Shown: one piece after another, positions 1 through 7,431 of the stretch
Layout of the letters: each line of letters begins with the position of its first letter
How positions within the stretch are numbered: the stretch's first letter is position 1
Assembly (NCBI RefSeq): GCF_014841105.1
Contig: NZ_JACYWE010000009.1
Span: forward strand, 62,001 to 126,000
Source of the DNA: Lolliginicoccus lacisalsi
GTDB lineage: Bacteria; Actinomycetota; Actinomycetes; Mycobacteriales; Mycobacteriaceae
Length of the DNA stretch: 64,000 nucleotides
Direction of reading: 5' to 3'
Made by a program: the position numbers and the translations under genes
The notes under the pieces: model-generated
Databases searched by the model: none
What the model saw: only the letters and a program-made list of their open reading frames with translations
Told to the model about the DNA's origin: nothing

Positions 1-449
1 AGGAATCCCGCGTGCGCGAGCTGCAGGAGCGCGGCCATGTCGTGGCCATGGTCGGGGACGGCGTCAACGATGCGCCCGCGCTCGCCCGCGCCGATGTCGG
101 CATCGCGATCGGGGCGGGCACGGACGTCGCCATCGAGTCGGCCGGCGTGGTCCTCGCGGCGGACGATCCCCGGCTCGTGGTCTCCGTCAAGCACCTCTCG
201 CGGGCCGCCTATCGCAAGATGCGCCAGAACCTCGTGTGGGCCGTCGGCTACAACATCGTTGCCGTGCCGCTCGCGGCAGGCGTCCTCGCCCCGGTGGGCA
301 TTGTCATGCCCCCCGCTGTGGGAGCGATACTGATGTCGCTGTCGACCATCGTCGTGGCGCTCAACGCGCAGCTGCTCCGCCGAGTAGAACTCGATCCAGG
401 CCAAGCGCGGGACGCCGCGGCACGCTCACCCGAGCGCGTCAACGCATGA
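1..449 (+). CDS. Heavy-metal (copper-type) P1B ATPase, C-terminal fragment
   Basis: This is the 3' end of a membrane pump that hydrolyses ATP to export a metal ion; the gene begins before the window and the reading frame is open from base 3. The visible part carries the P-type ATPase hinge motif [11 protein letters not shown], then the [15 protein letters not shown] stretch that closes the phosphorylation domain, then two hydrophobic helices (about [20 protein letters not shown] and [18 protein letters not shown]). These are the last two membrane segments of CopA/CtpV-type P1B pumps. The ion-selective CPC motif lies outside, so copper is an inference, helped by a multicopper oxidase 3 kb downstream. 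The 3' end overlaps the convergent gene by 24 bp. Confidence 0.85.
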   Translation, partial: ESRVRELQERGHVVAMVGDGVNDAPALARADVGIAIGAGTDVAIESAGVVLAADDPRLVVSVKHLSRAAYRKMRQNLVWAVGYNIVAVPLAAGVLAPVGIVMPPAVGAILMSLSTIVVALNAQLLRRVELDPGQARDAAARSPERVNA

Positions 450-1202
450 TCCTTCGGTCGCTCCTGCGATATCGGCAGTGTGCTGCTCCCGCGATCCGAT
501 GGTGCTGCCCGCGACGATGAATCCGTCGCCGAACCCGACGGACGCCACGGTCGGCTCGCCCCAGTCCGACCAGCCGAGCTTCACCCCCTCCATGCCGGGG
601 ATCCGCGCCACGCCCCAGTCCTGCCGCTCGCCATCCGCCGCGATGAGCTCGGTGGTCGCCATGAGCGCCAGCACCTCGCGGCCCGCTCGTGTTTCCCTGG
701 CTCGCTGCAGGAACGCGACAAGGTCGGCGGCGCTGGTGCGGCTCGTGCCCCAACGGTCGATCCTCACCGTCTCTTGCAGGCCGTACCGGTCCGCTACGCT
801 GTCGATCGCGCTCGGGTGCCGGCCGTCCAGGATGTCGGCCGCGTGATCATCGGAACGCGCGATCATCCGCCCCACCAAGGCACGATCCTCCTCGGCAAGG
901 CCGGCGCGGGACAGGACATGCTCGGCGAGGTACAGCTTGGCCGTTGACAGCGCCGCGCGAGACGCGGTCGCGTTCCCGGTGGCCGCGACCGCGCCATCGG
1001 AGCATGCGATCACCAGGGCGGTGCGCGATGGCACGACCAGCGTAGCGGCGGCAGGATCGGGAAGAAGCTCGGGAGCGTCGCTGTCCGCGACGGAAATGCA
1101 CGCGGACAGCGCGTTCGATGCGGCGAGCGCACCGAATGCCAGCGCTACGATCGCGGAGGCCCAGGCGGGATCACCGCCGAGGCGTGCCCGCAGGCTCGCC
1201 AT
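426..1202 (-). CDS. Secreted serine-hydrolase-like (beta-lactamase/PBP superfamily) lipoprotein
   Basis: This 258-aa protein has the three active-site signatures of the penicillin-binding/beta-lactamase superfamily in order: STAK (SxxK, about residues 86-89), SDD in the place of SDN (about 117-119) and KLG in the place of KTG (about 207-209). The N-terminus is a signal peptide ending in a lipobox-like LSAC with Cys35, so it is probably a lipid-anchored exported protein. The middle and third motifs are non-canonical, so it may be a weak hydrolase or a non-enzymatic relative rather than a resistance beta-lactamase. I chose the ATG at 1202 because a TAGAGT box (1210-1215) lies exactly 7 nt upstream, the pattern of a leaderless transcript; a GTG three codons earlier overlaps that box. 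Confidence 0.7.
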   Translation of the reverse strand: MASLRARLGGDPAWASAIVALAFGALAASNALSACISVADSDAPELLPDPAAATLVVPSRTALVIACSDGAVAATGNATASRAALSTAKLYLAEHVLSRAGLAEEDRALVGRMIARSDDHAADILDGRHPSAIDSVADRYGLQETVRIDRWGTSRTSAADLVAFLQRARETRAGREVLALMATTELIAADGERQDWGVARIPGMEGVKLGWSDWGEPTVASVGFGDGFIVAGSTIGSREQHTADIAGATEGSCVDALG

Positions 1203-1222
1203 GCCTTCCACTCTAGGCCGGG

Positions 1223-1290
1223 TTGCCGCTTGCCGCCAGTTGCCGCTTGCCGCCAGTTGCCGCTTGCCGCTTGCCGCTTGCCGCTTGCCG
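1223..1290. repeat. Degenerate TTGCCGC heptamer tandem repeat
   Basis: About nine copies of TTGCCGC, some separated by CAG, run up to the edge of the palindromic element that starts at 1288. The array lies between two minus-strand genes and encodes nothing recognisable. Confidence 0.85.
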
Positions 1291-1354
1291 CAAACGCGAT
1301 AGAAGCGGTGGGAATTGCGGCCTGGTTTCTATCGCGTTTGGCGGTTTCCGGTGC
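1288..1354 (-). repeat. 67-bp palindromic element, copy 1 (minus orientation)
   Basis: The core has perfect 14-bp arms CAAACGCGATAGAA (1291-1304) and TTCTATCGCGTTTG (1327-1340) around a 22-nt spacer. Read on the minus strand, the core is preceded by GCACCGGAAACCGC and followed by CGG, exactly as in the copy at 37002-37068. It starts 80 nt downstream of the stop codon of the minus-strand DUF3515 gene. The RNA would form a long hairpin in that gene's 3' tail. No U-tract follows, so it is not a textbook intrinsic terminator. Confidence 0.85.
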
Positions 1355-1433
1355 TTCTGCTGCTGCTGCCCACGCCACGCACCGCCCACACCACGCGCGT
1401 GCCCACCCCGCCCGCGCGGCCGGGCAGAACCGC

Positions 1434-1988
1434 CTAGTTGATCGGGGCCGGGTCGATGGGTTGCTTCGCGATGGCGTCGCTGACGGTGTTCGACAGCACC
1501 TGGATCGGGGTGGGGCCCGATCCGCTGGGGATCGTCACGGCGACATACACGCCGCGATCGACCGCGTACCACGTGGAGGAGTCCAGCCCCATGCTCTCGC
1601 CGGAGATCTCGAACCAGTCCACCCCATTGACCACCTGCAACGCCGAAGCACGGTCGAACTCGAGGGGCCGCTCGAGCCCGCAGCGCAGTACCACTGGCTC
1701 GCCGAGGGTCGCGGGGTCGCGCCATGCCGCGGCACCCAGCGGGGCCGGGTCGAGAAGCTCCGCCCGCTTGAGGTCGCCGAGCTGCTCGGGCAGGGCGTCC
1801 AGCAAGCCCGCGCACTCGGTCGGCCCGGCATCGGGCGCGGGCATGGTGGTGATCGCAACAGGTTCGGCGGGCGAGGACCGTTGCATGACCACTGCTGCCA
1901 CGATCAATGCCACGATCAGCGCCGCGGGCAGCGACACCGCCGTGGCGATGAGTCCGGGGGAGTACCGTTCCGACGCAGTCTTGCTCAC
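1434..1988 (-). CDS. DUF3515 family membrane-anchored protein
   Basis: This 184-aa protein of unknown biochemical role belongs to a family typically encoded next to thiL/ddlA in actinobacteria. One N-terminal membrane helix (about residues 12-35) is followed by an extracytoplasmic domain with two cysteines (about 59 and 103, in GPTECAGLL and VLRCGLERP) and the conserved NGVDWFEISG stretch. It is divergent from thiL, and the two promoters share sequence: the minus-strand TAGAGT (2000-2005) overlaps thiL's TACTCT by five bases. The start is GTG at 1988, 11 nt from that box. A 67-bp palindromic element follows its stop codon. Confidence 0.8.
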   Translation of the reverse strand: MSKTASERYSPGLIATAVSLPAALIVALIVAAVVMQRSSPAEPVAITTMPAPDAGPTECAGLLDALPEQLGDLKRAELLDPAPLGAAAWRDPATLGEPVVLRCGLERPLEFDRASALQVVNGVDWFEISGESMGLDSSTWYAVDRGVYVAVTIPSGSGPTPIQVLSNTVSDAIAKQPIDPAPIN

Positions 1989-1998
1989 CCCGCCACCG

Positions 1999-2005
1999 TA
2001 CTCTA
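1999..2005. promoter_or_regulatory. Overlapping divergent -10 boxes of thiL and the DUF3515 gene
   Basis: TACTCTA carries a TANNNT box on each strand: TACTCT (1999-2004) reads towards thiL, 6 nt before its GTG, and TAGAGT (2000-2005, minus strand) reads towards the DUF3515 gene. The two polymerase sites should exclude one another. Confidence 0.55.
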
Positions 2006-2010
2006 GGGGC

Positions 2011-2991
2011 GTGAGCGATCTGCATCACCACGATCCCAGGGCAACGGTGCGCGCGGCCGGCGAGTTCACCGTCATCGACCGGGCCACACGGGGCCGCGCC
2101 CAGCCCGCATCGGTGCTGCTCGGCCCCGGTGATGACGCAGCGATCGTCCGCATCGACGGCGGGGCGACGGTCGCCTGCCTCGACATGCTCGTCGAGCATC
2201 GGCACTTCCGCACCGACTGGTCCAGTGGCCACGACATCGGGCGCAAGGCGATCGCGCAGAACGCCGCCGACCTGTGCGCGATGGGTGCCGTGCCGGTCAC
2301 CTTCCTCGTCGGGCTCGCCTGCCCTCCCGATACCCCCACCTCCTTCACCGATGCCCTCAGCGACGGCTTGTGGGCCGAGGCCGCGCGGTTCGGCGCGGGC
2401 ATCAGCGGCGGAGACCTCGTCCAGGGGCGCGACATCACGGTCTCTGTCACCGCGCTCGGCCAGATGGAGGGCCGCGATGCCATCACCCGCTCGGGAGCAC
2501 GACCAGGTGATGTGGTGGCGCTGGCCGGAGCGACCGGGCGGTCCGCGGCGGGACTGCACCTGCTCGAGCACGGGAGCGCACCCGCATCGGCGGCCGAGGA
2601 GGAGTGCATCGCGGTGCACCGCGTACCTTGTCCGCCCTACGCATCAGCGCTTGCTGCCGCGCGGGCCGGTGCCAGCTCCATGATCGACATCTCGGATGGC
2701 CTCCTATCGGACCTCGGCCATATCGCGCGAGCCTCCTCGGTGACGATCGACATCGACCTTGGTTCCTGGCAGCCGTGCTCCACTGTGCTGGCGGTAGCGG
2801 GGGCGCACCAGGTCGATCCCTGGGGCTGGGCCCTCGACGGCGGCGAGGACCACGCGTTCGCGGGCACGTTCGGTCCCCGCGCCCCGCTGCCCGAGGGCTG
2901 GAGCCGGATAGGGACGGTCTCCGAGGGCGGGCCTGGGGTCCTGGTGGCGGGCAAGCCTGCCGCGGCGCGGGGCTGGACGAGCTGGACATAG
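2011..2991 (+). CDS. thiL: Thiamine-monophosphate kinase ThiL
   Basis: ThiL phosphorylates thiamine monophosphate to thiamine pyrophosphate with ATP, the last step of cofactor synthesis. The 326-aa product shows the family motifs: GPGDDAAIV (Mg-ATP-binding aspartates) near residue 35, DMLVEHRHF, GRKAIAQNAADLCAMGA (about 72-88), GDLVQG, and C-terminal SSMIDISDGLLSDLGHIA plus DGGEDHAF. The GTG at 2011 is preferred because TACTCT (1999-2004) is placed 6 nt before it, as in a leaderless transcript; the same frame is open further upstream but that part is antisense to the DUF3515 gene. In M. tuberculosis thiL is directly followed by ung; here ung is 18 kb away. Confidence 0.95.
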   Translation: MSDLHHHDPRATVRAAGEFTVIDRATRGRAQPASVLLGPGDDAAIVRIDGGATVACLDMLVEHRHFRTDWSSGHDIGRKAIAQNAADLCAMGAVPVTFLVGLACPPDTPTSFTDALSDGLWAEAARFGAGISGGDLVQGRDITVSVTALGQMEGRDAITRSGARPGDVVALAGATGRSAAGLHLLEHGSAPASAAEEECIAVHRVPCPPYASALAAARAGASSMIDISDGLLSDLGHIARASSVTIDIDLGSWQPCSTVLAVAGAHQVDPWGWALDGGEDHAFAGTFGPRAPLPEGWSRIGTVSEGGPGVLVAGKPAAARGWTSWT

Positions 2992-3060
2992 CTGGCGCCT
3001 TCGCGGGTGCTCGCCCTCTAGGGCTCCGCAGTCAGCACCAGTGTTAGCGAAACCCGTGGC

Positions 3061-3083
3061 ATGCCCCCCTAATAGGGTGCATA
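3061..3083. promoter_or_regulatory. Possible copper-responsive (CsoR-like) operator
   Basis: ATGCCCCCCTAATAGGGTGCAT is an imperfect palindrome of C-run, AT-rich centre and G-run between thiL and the multicopper oxidase gene. C-tract/G-tract operators of this general type are bound by CsoR repressors of copper genes in actinobacteria. The assignment rests only on shape and on the copper-related neighbours; no csoR gene is in the window. Confidence 0.3.
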
Positions 3084-3126
3084 CTGGGCAACAGGGGGCA
3101 CTAGCGCAGAGGGGCCCAAAACGCGG

Positions 3127-3160
3127 GCGCCCCGCACGTGACCAGCTCCGTGCGGGGCGC
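3127..3160 (+). terminator. Perfect 12-bp hairpin downstream of thiL / upstream of the oxidase
   Basis: GCGCCCCGCACG (3127-3138) pairs perfectly with CGTGCGGGGCGC (3149-3160) around a 10-nt loop and is followed by TTCGCTATTC. It lies 136 bp past thiL and 104 bp before the chosen oxidase start. It could end thiL transcription or act as an attenuator in the oxidase leader. Directly after it, the 13-mer TTCGCTATTCCGC occurs once and then again after TGT. Confidence 0.55.
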
Positions 3161-3263
3161 TTCGCTATTCCGCTGTTTCGCTATTCCGCTGGTCCGTAAG
3201 GGTAGACCCCGAGGCGGGAATGGGGCGCGAGCACCCATGTGCTGGGCGCCAGGGCCGCCGACG

Positions 3264-4799
3264 ATGAGAACCATGGGTTCCCGTGTGCTTCCGTCCCGCC
3301 TAGCGATCGTGGCTCGCCTGGCGCTGATCGTCATCCTTGCCGGCATCGCCGCGATGGCGATCGTGATGGCGATGGCCTGGAGCAGCGCCGTCACGGACAC
3401 CTCGGGGGCCGTGGCGCTCGACACCGAGCTGCGCATCCCGCCGCTCGCCGGGTCGCGCATCGGCCCCGACGGCGCCCGGGTGTTCGACCTCGAAATGCGG
3501 GCGGGCACCGCTGACCTCGGCCATGGGCCACAGACCCGGACCTGGGGCGTGAACGGCGACTACCTCGGCCCGACGATCCGCGCAGCGCGGGGCGATACGG
3601 TTCGCATCAATGTCGACAACGAGCTCGGCGAGACCAGCACCCTGCACTGGCATGGCATGCATCTTCCCGCAGCGATGGACGGCGGCCCGCACCAGCTCAT
3701 CGAGACTGGGCAGCGGTGGGCGCCAGAATGGACGATCGCGCAGCCCGCTGCGACGCTGTGGTACCACCCGCACCTGCATGGCGCCACCGCTGAGCATGTC
3801 TACCGCGGCATCGCGGGCATGTTCATCGTCGATGAGCCAGGCGGGCCGGACCTGCCCTCGGAATATGGGGTCGATGACATTCCGGTGATCGTGCAGGACA
3901 AGCAGTTCCGCGACGGCCAGCTCGATATGTCCCCGGCGCTGTTCGCCGAGGCGGGGGTCCTCGGTGGCGACGTCCTTGTCAACGGGACGCCCGCGCCCTA
4001 TCTCGAGGTGACCACCGAGCGCGTGCGGCTGCGCCTCCTCAACGCCTCCAGCGCCCGAAGCTACCGGTTCGTCGTCGCCGGAACCGCCACGGTGGACCTC
4101 ATTGGCACCGATGGCGGGCTCCTCGAGCGCCCGCACCGGGTAGACCACGTGCAGCTCTCGCCCGGGGAGCGTGCGGAGATCATCGTCGAGGTGGCCGCGG
4201 GGACCACCGCGGTGCTGCGCAGCGAGCCGCCCGAGCTGGGCCTGAACTTCTGGACCGATCGCTTCTCGGGCGGCGACGACACCCTGGAAATCCTCGGGCT
4301 TCGTGCCGTGGACAACCTAGCCCCGAGCCCCGGCCCGCCCCCGGTCCTCGCGGCTCCGCGCGACCTCGGCGAGCCCGCGACGAGGCGTGAGCTCACCATC
4401 ACCAGCTCGAGCACGATCAATGGCCGCACCATGGACATGGAACGAATAGACGAGACCGTCACGGTCGGCACAACCGAGATCTGGGAGGTGCGCAACGCCA
4501 CCGGCGACCCCCACAACTTCCACATCCATGACGTGCAGTTCCAGATCCTCGATCCCGAAGGTCCCCTCCAATCAGGGCCCAAGGACACCGTGTACATCCG
4601 GCCAGGCCAGGTAGTGCGGTTGCTGGTGCGATTCGAGCACTACACGGATCCGGCCACGCCGTACATGTTCCACTGCCACCTCCTCGCCCACGAGGACCGC
4701 GGCCTCATGGGGCAGTTCGTGGTGGTCGAGCCAGGTGCCACCGCGACCGAGTCCTCCCGCGAACATCCGATGAGAAACGGAGCCCGCGCAGGTCCATAG
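3264..4799 (+). CDS. Multicopper oxidase (CueO/laccase-like)
   Basis: Multicopper oxidases couple oxidation of a substrate such as Cu(I) to reduction of oxygen to water outside the membrane. This 511-aa protein has an N-terminal membrane segment (about residues 15-40, signal peptide or anchor) and all four copper-ligand motifs: HWHG (128-131), HPHLHG (168-173), HNFHIH (417-422) and HCHLLAHED (470-478), the last carrying the type-1 Cys-His pair. The middle cupredoxin domain lies between them. There is no Tat twin-arginine motif in the usual position, which is odd for a protein that normally folds with copper in the cytosol. The frame is open upstream to 3138; I chose ATG 3264. Copper detoxification is inferred from the nearby pump fragment. 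Confidence 0.88.
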   Translation: MRTMGSRVLPSRLAIVARLALIVILAGIAAMAIVMAMAWSSAVTDTSGAVALDTELRIPPLAGSRIGPDGARVFDLEMRAGTADLGHGPQTRTWGVNGDYLGPTIRAARGDTVRINVDNELGETSTLHWHGMHLPAAMDGGPHQLIETGQRWAPEWTIAQPAATLWYHPHLHGATAEHVYRGIAGMFIVDEPGGPDLPSEYGVDDIPVIVQDKQFRDGQLDMSPALFAEAGVLGGDVLVNGTPAPYLEVTTERVRLRLLNASSARSYRFVVAGTATVDLIGTDGGLLERPHRVDHVQLSPGERAEIIVEVAAGTTAVLRSEPPELGLNFWTDRFSGGDDTLEILGLRAVDNLAPSPGPPPVLAAPRDLGEPATRRELTITSSSTINGRTMDMERIDETVTVGTTEIWEVRNATGDPHNFHIHDVQFQILDPEGPLQSGPKDTVYIRPGQVVRLLVRFEHYTDPATPYMFHCHLLAHEDRGLMGQFVVVEPGATATESSREHPMRNGARAGP

Positions 4800-4830
4800 C
4801 TGTAATACCCTGCGATCAGAGGAGGGCGTC

Positions 4831-5352
4831 ATGGCTCTAGCACCCAGCATCCACTTCGATCCGCGCTACAGCGATCCCGCGGCACCCGCTACCTCGTGGG
4901 AGTCGGCGCGGACGCTCCTCGAGCGGGCGGAGCTCTACTGGATCTCTACCGTCCGGCGCAACGGCCAGCCCCACGTCACACCGCTGATCGGGTTGTGGCT
5001 CGACGAGCGATTCTGGTTCTGCACCGGACCGGCCGAGCAGAAGGCGCGCAACCTCGCCGGCAACCCCCGCGCCACCATCACCACTGGTGCGAGCGCGCTC
5101 GGCAGTGGTGTCGATATCGTCGTCGAAGGCGTTGCCACCCCGCAGCACGACGAGCAGGTCCTTGGTCGTATCGCTGCGGCATATGTCGACAAGTTTGGCC
5201 CGAGCTGGTCGTTCACGGTCCGCGATGGAGGCTTCCACCATGATGCAGGAGGCCATGCGACCGTCTACGCGGTGCAGCCGATCACGGTCCATGCCTTCGC
5301 CAAGGGCACGTACAGCCAGACGAGCTTCAGGTTTCCCGCAATGGCGGGATAG
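4831..5352 (+). CDS. Pyridoxamine 5'-phosphate oxidase family flavin-binding protein
   Basis: This 173-aa protein has the split beta-barrel of PNPOx-like FMN- or F420-binding proteins. Recognisable pieces are YWISTVRRNGQPHVTPLIG (about 35-53), FWFCTGPAEQKARNLAGNPRATIT (about 61-84) and the C-terminal AVQPITVHAFAKGTYSQTSFRF. Members reduce or bind varied small molecules and the substrate cannot be read from sequence. A good ribosome site (GAGGAGG) precedes ATG 4831. It is followed after 18 bp by a START-like protein gene and probably co-transcribed with it. Confidence 0.8.
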   Translation: MALAPSIHFDPRYSDPAAPATSWESARTLLERAELYWISTVRRNGQPHVTPLIGLWLDERFWFCTGPAEQKARNLAGNPRATITTGASALGSGVDIVVEGVATPQHDEQVLGRIAAAYVDKFGPSWSFTVRDGGFHHDAGGHATVYAVQPITVHAFAKGTYSQTSFRFPAMAG

Positions 5353-5370
5353 CGGTCGAAAGGAACCAGC

Positions 5371-5865
5371 ATGACCCCCAAGCCGACAGGCACCGTGACG
5401 CGAACTGAGCTGATCATCACCCGAGCCTTCCGCGCACCGATCGACGACGGCTGGGCCAGCATCACCGAGTCCGACCGCACCGCGCGCTGGTACGGCCCCT
5501 GGACCTCGACTGATCAACCACCCCGGCCAGGCTCCACGGTCAGCGTGCAGTTGTTGTTCGAGGAAGGCCAGCCCTGGGGCGACGCGCGCATCGAGGCCTG
5601 CGTGCCGCCGACCAGCCTCCACCTCGCGCTCCTTGCCGGCCCCAGCGAGGAGGATATGTGGCATGTCGCCCTCGACCTCGTCGAATCGAGCGGCAGCACC
5701 AGGCTCACCCTCACCCAGCAGCTCGGGCCCGGAATCGATCCTGCCGACATTGGTCCCGGCTGGGAGTACTACCTCGACATGCTCGTCGCCGCCCGCAACG
5801 GCATGCCGCTGCCTGACTTCGCGGACTACTACCCCTTGATGAGCGAGCACTACAGCGCGAAGTAG
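5371..5865 (+). CDS. SRPBCC / AHSA1 (START-like) domain protein
   Basis: This 164-aa single-domain protein of the Aha1/SRPBCC fold has a helix-grip with a hydrophobic pocket. The signature is the N-terminal ELIITRAFRAPIDDGWASITESDRTARWYGPW and the later LVESSGSTRLTLTQQL followed by a GPGWEYYLDML helix. Family members bind lipids or other hydrophobic ligands or act as stress-related partners; the ligand is unknown. AAAGGAACC precedes ATG 5371. It lies 18 bp after the flavin-binding gene, suggesting a two-gene operon. Confidence 0.8.
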   Translation: MTPKPTGTVTRTELIITRAFRAPIDDGWASITESDRTARWYGPWTSTDQPPRPGSTVSVQLLFEEGQPWGDARIEACVPPTSLHLALLAGPSEEDMWHVALDLVESSGSTRLTLTQQLGPGIDPADIGPGWEYYLDMLVAARNGMPLPDFADYYPLMSEHYSAK

Positions 5866-5926
5866 TGCGCGCCCGCCCGCACGTGCTGATCGTGAAAGCC
5901 GGGCCACCTCCCGCGTGGCTACATCC

Positions 5927-7192
5927 TCACGATCGAGTAGCACGGGCGGCCGCGGCGGGAGACCGAGGACCGCTCGACCGCCACAGCAGCACTGCCGCTA
6001 CGAGGTACGGCACGAGCAGCAGCAGCGCGAAAGCCCCCGCATGGCTGCCCAGGGGCTGTACACCGGCATAGGCAAGCAGCACCGCGATCGCATAGGCAAG
6101 CAGCACCGCGATCGCCAGGATCTCGCTCGCCACCCCTGCGATCGAGGTGATGGTGGCCCGGCTCGTGCCACGGATCCGATCCTGCATCCAGGCCTCGGCG
6201 AGGACGCTGGTGATCTGGAAGCCACCGAACGCGATGCCAAGCGCGATCCAGCCGATGGGGCCACCGAGGACCGCGCCGAGCGAGCCGAGCAGCGTGCTCC
6301 CGGCCAGCATCAGAGCCGTCCCGCGCGCGGTGAGGCCGCTGAACCTGCCGGTGAGCGCGCCCCCGAGGCCAACCCCGGCCCAGACGGCGAACACCACCCA
6401 CGGCACATCCGCGGTCGCCACGCCATGCTCGGCGGCGAGCAGCGGCACGTACTCCTCGAGGGATTCCCACACGGCCGGGATGATCGCGACGAGCCCGATC
6501 ACCGCGAGGAGCCGATGGTCGGCCCGGACCTCTTGGATGCCTGCGCGGATGGTGCCGAGGTAGCCGCCTCGCGCATGGTCCGCGTTGCCAGGCAGCACGG
6601 GGGCGGCGGCGCGGCGTGTCTCGGGCATGGCGAGCCCGGCGATGGCGCAGGCGACGCACGCGGCCACGCTGCCGATCGCGACGAGGGTGTAGCCGCCGAC
6701 GTTCATGGCAGGAATTGCGAGGAGGGTGCTCGCGCCGACGGCGAAGACGCCGAAGGCCTGCGCCAGGCCCATCACCGCGGCATACCGGCCGGCGGTCCCG
6801 TGCTGCTCGAGCTCGGTGTAGACCAGTGCCTCGAGCGCGCCGGAGGACAGGGTGCCGCCGAATCCCCACAGGATGAAGCCGAGCAGGAACACCTCGAACG
6901 AGGGCGCGATCACCCAGAGGGCGAACGCGACCCCAGCGAAAAGGGGAGCGGCGGCGATGAGCCAGCGGCGGGGGAGCACGTCCGCGAGCGCGCCGGAGGG
7001 AACCTCGAACACGATCACCGTGATGGCTCCGGCGATGAACAGCGCGGTGATCTGGGCGACGCTCAGGCCGGTATCGGCGAACAGGAGCGCGTAGAACGGG
7101 TAGAGCAGGATGAAGTCCTGCAGGAACAGGTAGCTGTAGAGCGCCACGGTGAGCCTGCGCGGGGCAGCATCGTGGATGGGCAGTGCGGGCAT
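5927..7192 (-). CDS. Major facilitator superfamily transporter
   Basis: This 421-aa membrane protein has about 12 hydrophobic segments in two halves. The loop between segments 2 and 3 carries the MFS-like FEVPSGALADVLPRRW (about 62-77), and the second half repeats the fold with GVGLGGALTGRFSGLTARG. It belongs to the proton-driven efflux group; the substrate is unknown. The gene contains a perfect 24-bp in-frame tandem duplication (6067-6114) that doubles AIAVLLAY in a late membrane helix. It is divergent from the phospholipase-D-like gene. GAGGAT lies 9 nt before the start. Confidence 0.85.
   Translation of the reverse strand: MPALPIHDAAPRRLTVALYSYLFLQDFILLYPFYALLFADTGLSVAQITALFIAGAITVIVFEVPSGALADVLPRRWLIAAAPLFAGVAFALWVIAPSFEVFLLGFILWGFGGTLSSGALEALVYTELEQHGTAGRYAAVMGLAQAFGVFAVGASTLLAIPAMNVGGYTLVAIGSVAACVACAIAGLAMPETRRAAAPVLPGNADHARGGYLGTIRAGIQEVRADHRLLAVIGLVAIIPAVWESLEEYVPLLAAEHGVATADVPWVVFAVWAGVGLGGALTGRFSGLTARGTALMLAGSTLLGSLGAVLGGPIGWIALGIAFGGFQITSVLAEAWMQDRIRGTSRATITSIAGVASEILAIAVLLAYAIAVLLAYAGVQPLGSHAGAFALLLLVPYLVAAVLLWRSSGPRSPAAAARATRS
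6067..6114. repeat. Perfect 24-bp tandem duplication inside the MFS gene
   Basis: The 24-base unit beginning CATAGGCAAGCAGCACCGCG occurs twice back to back (6067-6090 and 6091-6114). It keeps frame and lengthens a membrane helix by eight residues. Confidence 0.95.
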
Positions 7193-7431
7193 GGCTGGAT
7201 CCTCGGGGGTGACGGCGTGGCAGGGCCGGCGGGCATGCCTGTGCGCGGCATGCTGGGTCGCGGGAGGGGCTCGCGCCCGCGCCCGTGCGGCAATGCCAGG
7301 TCCAGCGCCTCTGCGCGAGGATCAACATCGGTGATGCATGATTCAGATTCTAGGACCGGGCACCGGGCGGCGCATCAGGGTTTTTCCCGGCCCCGGCATC
7401 CAGGGGCGGCACGGGGTGGCTAGCGTGTGCA

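Noticed and set aside
1223-1340. Insertion sequence at the first palindromic element
   Set aside because: No transposase and no clear target-site duplication are visible; the segment is too short to be more than a non-autonomous element.
5915-7423. 502-codon plus-strand frame opposite the MFS gene
   Set aside because: It is extremely Glu/Gly/Arg-rich and is a shadow of the hydrophobic MFS codons on the other strand.
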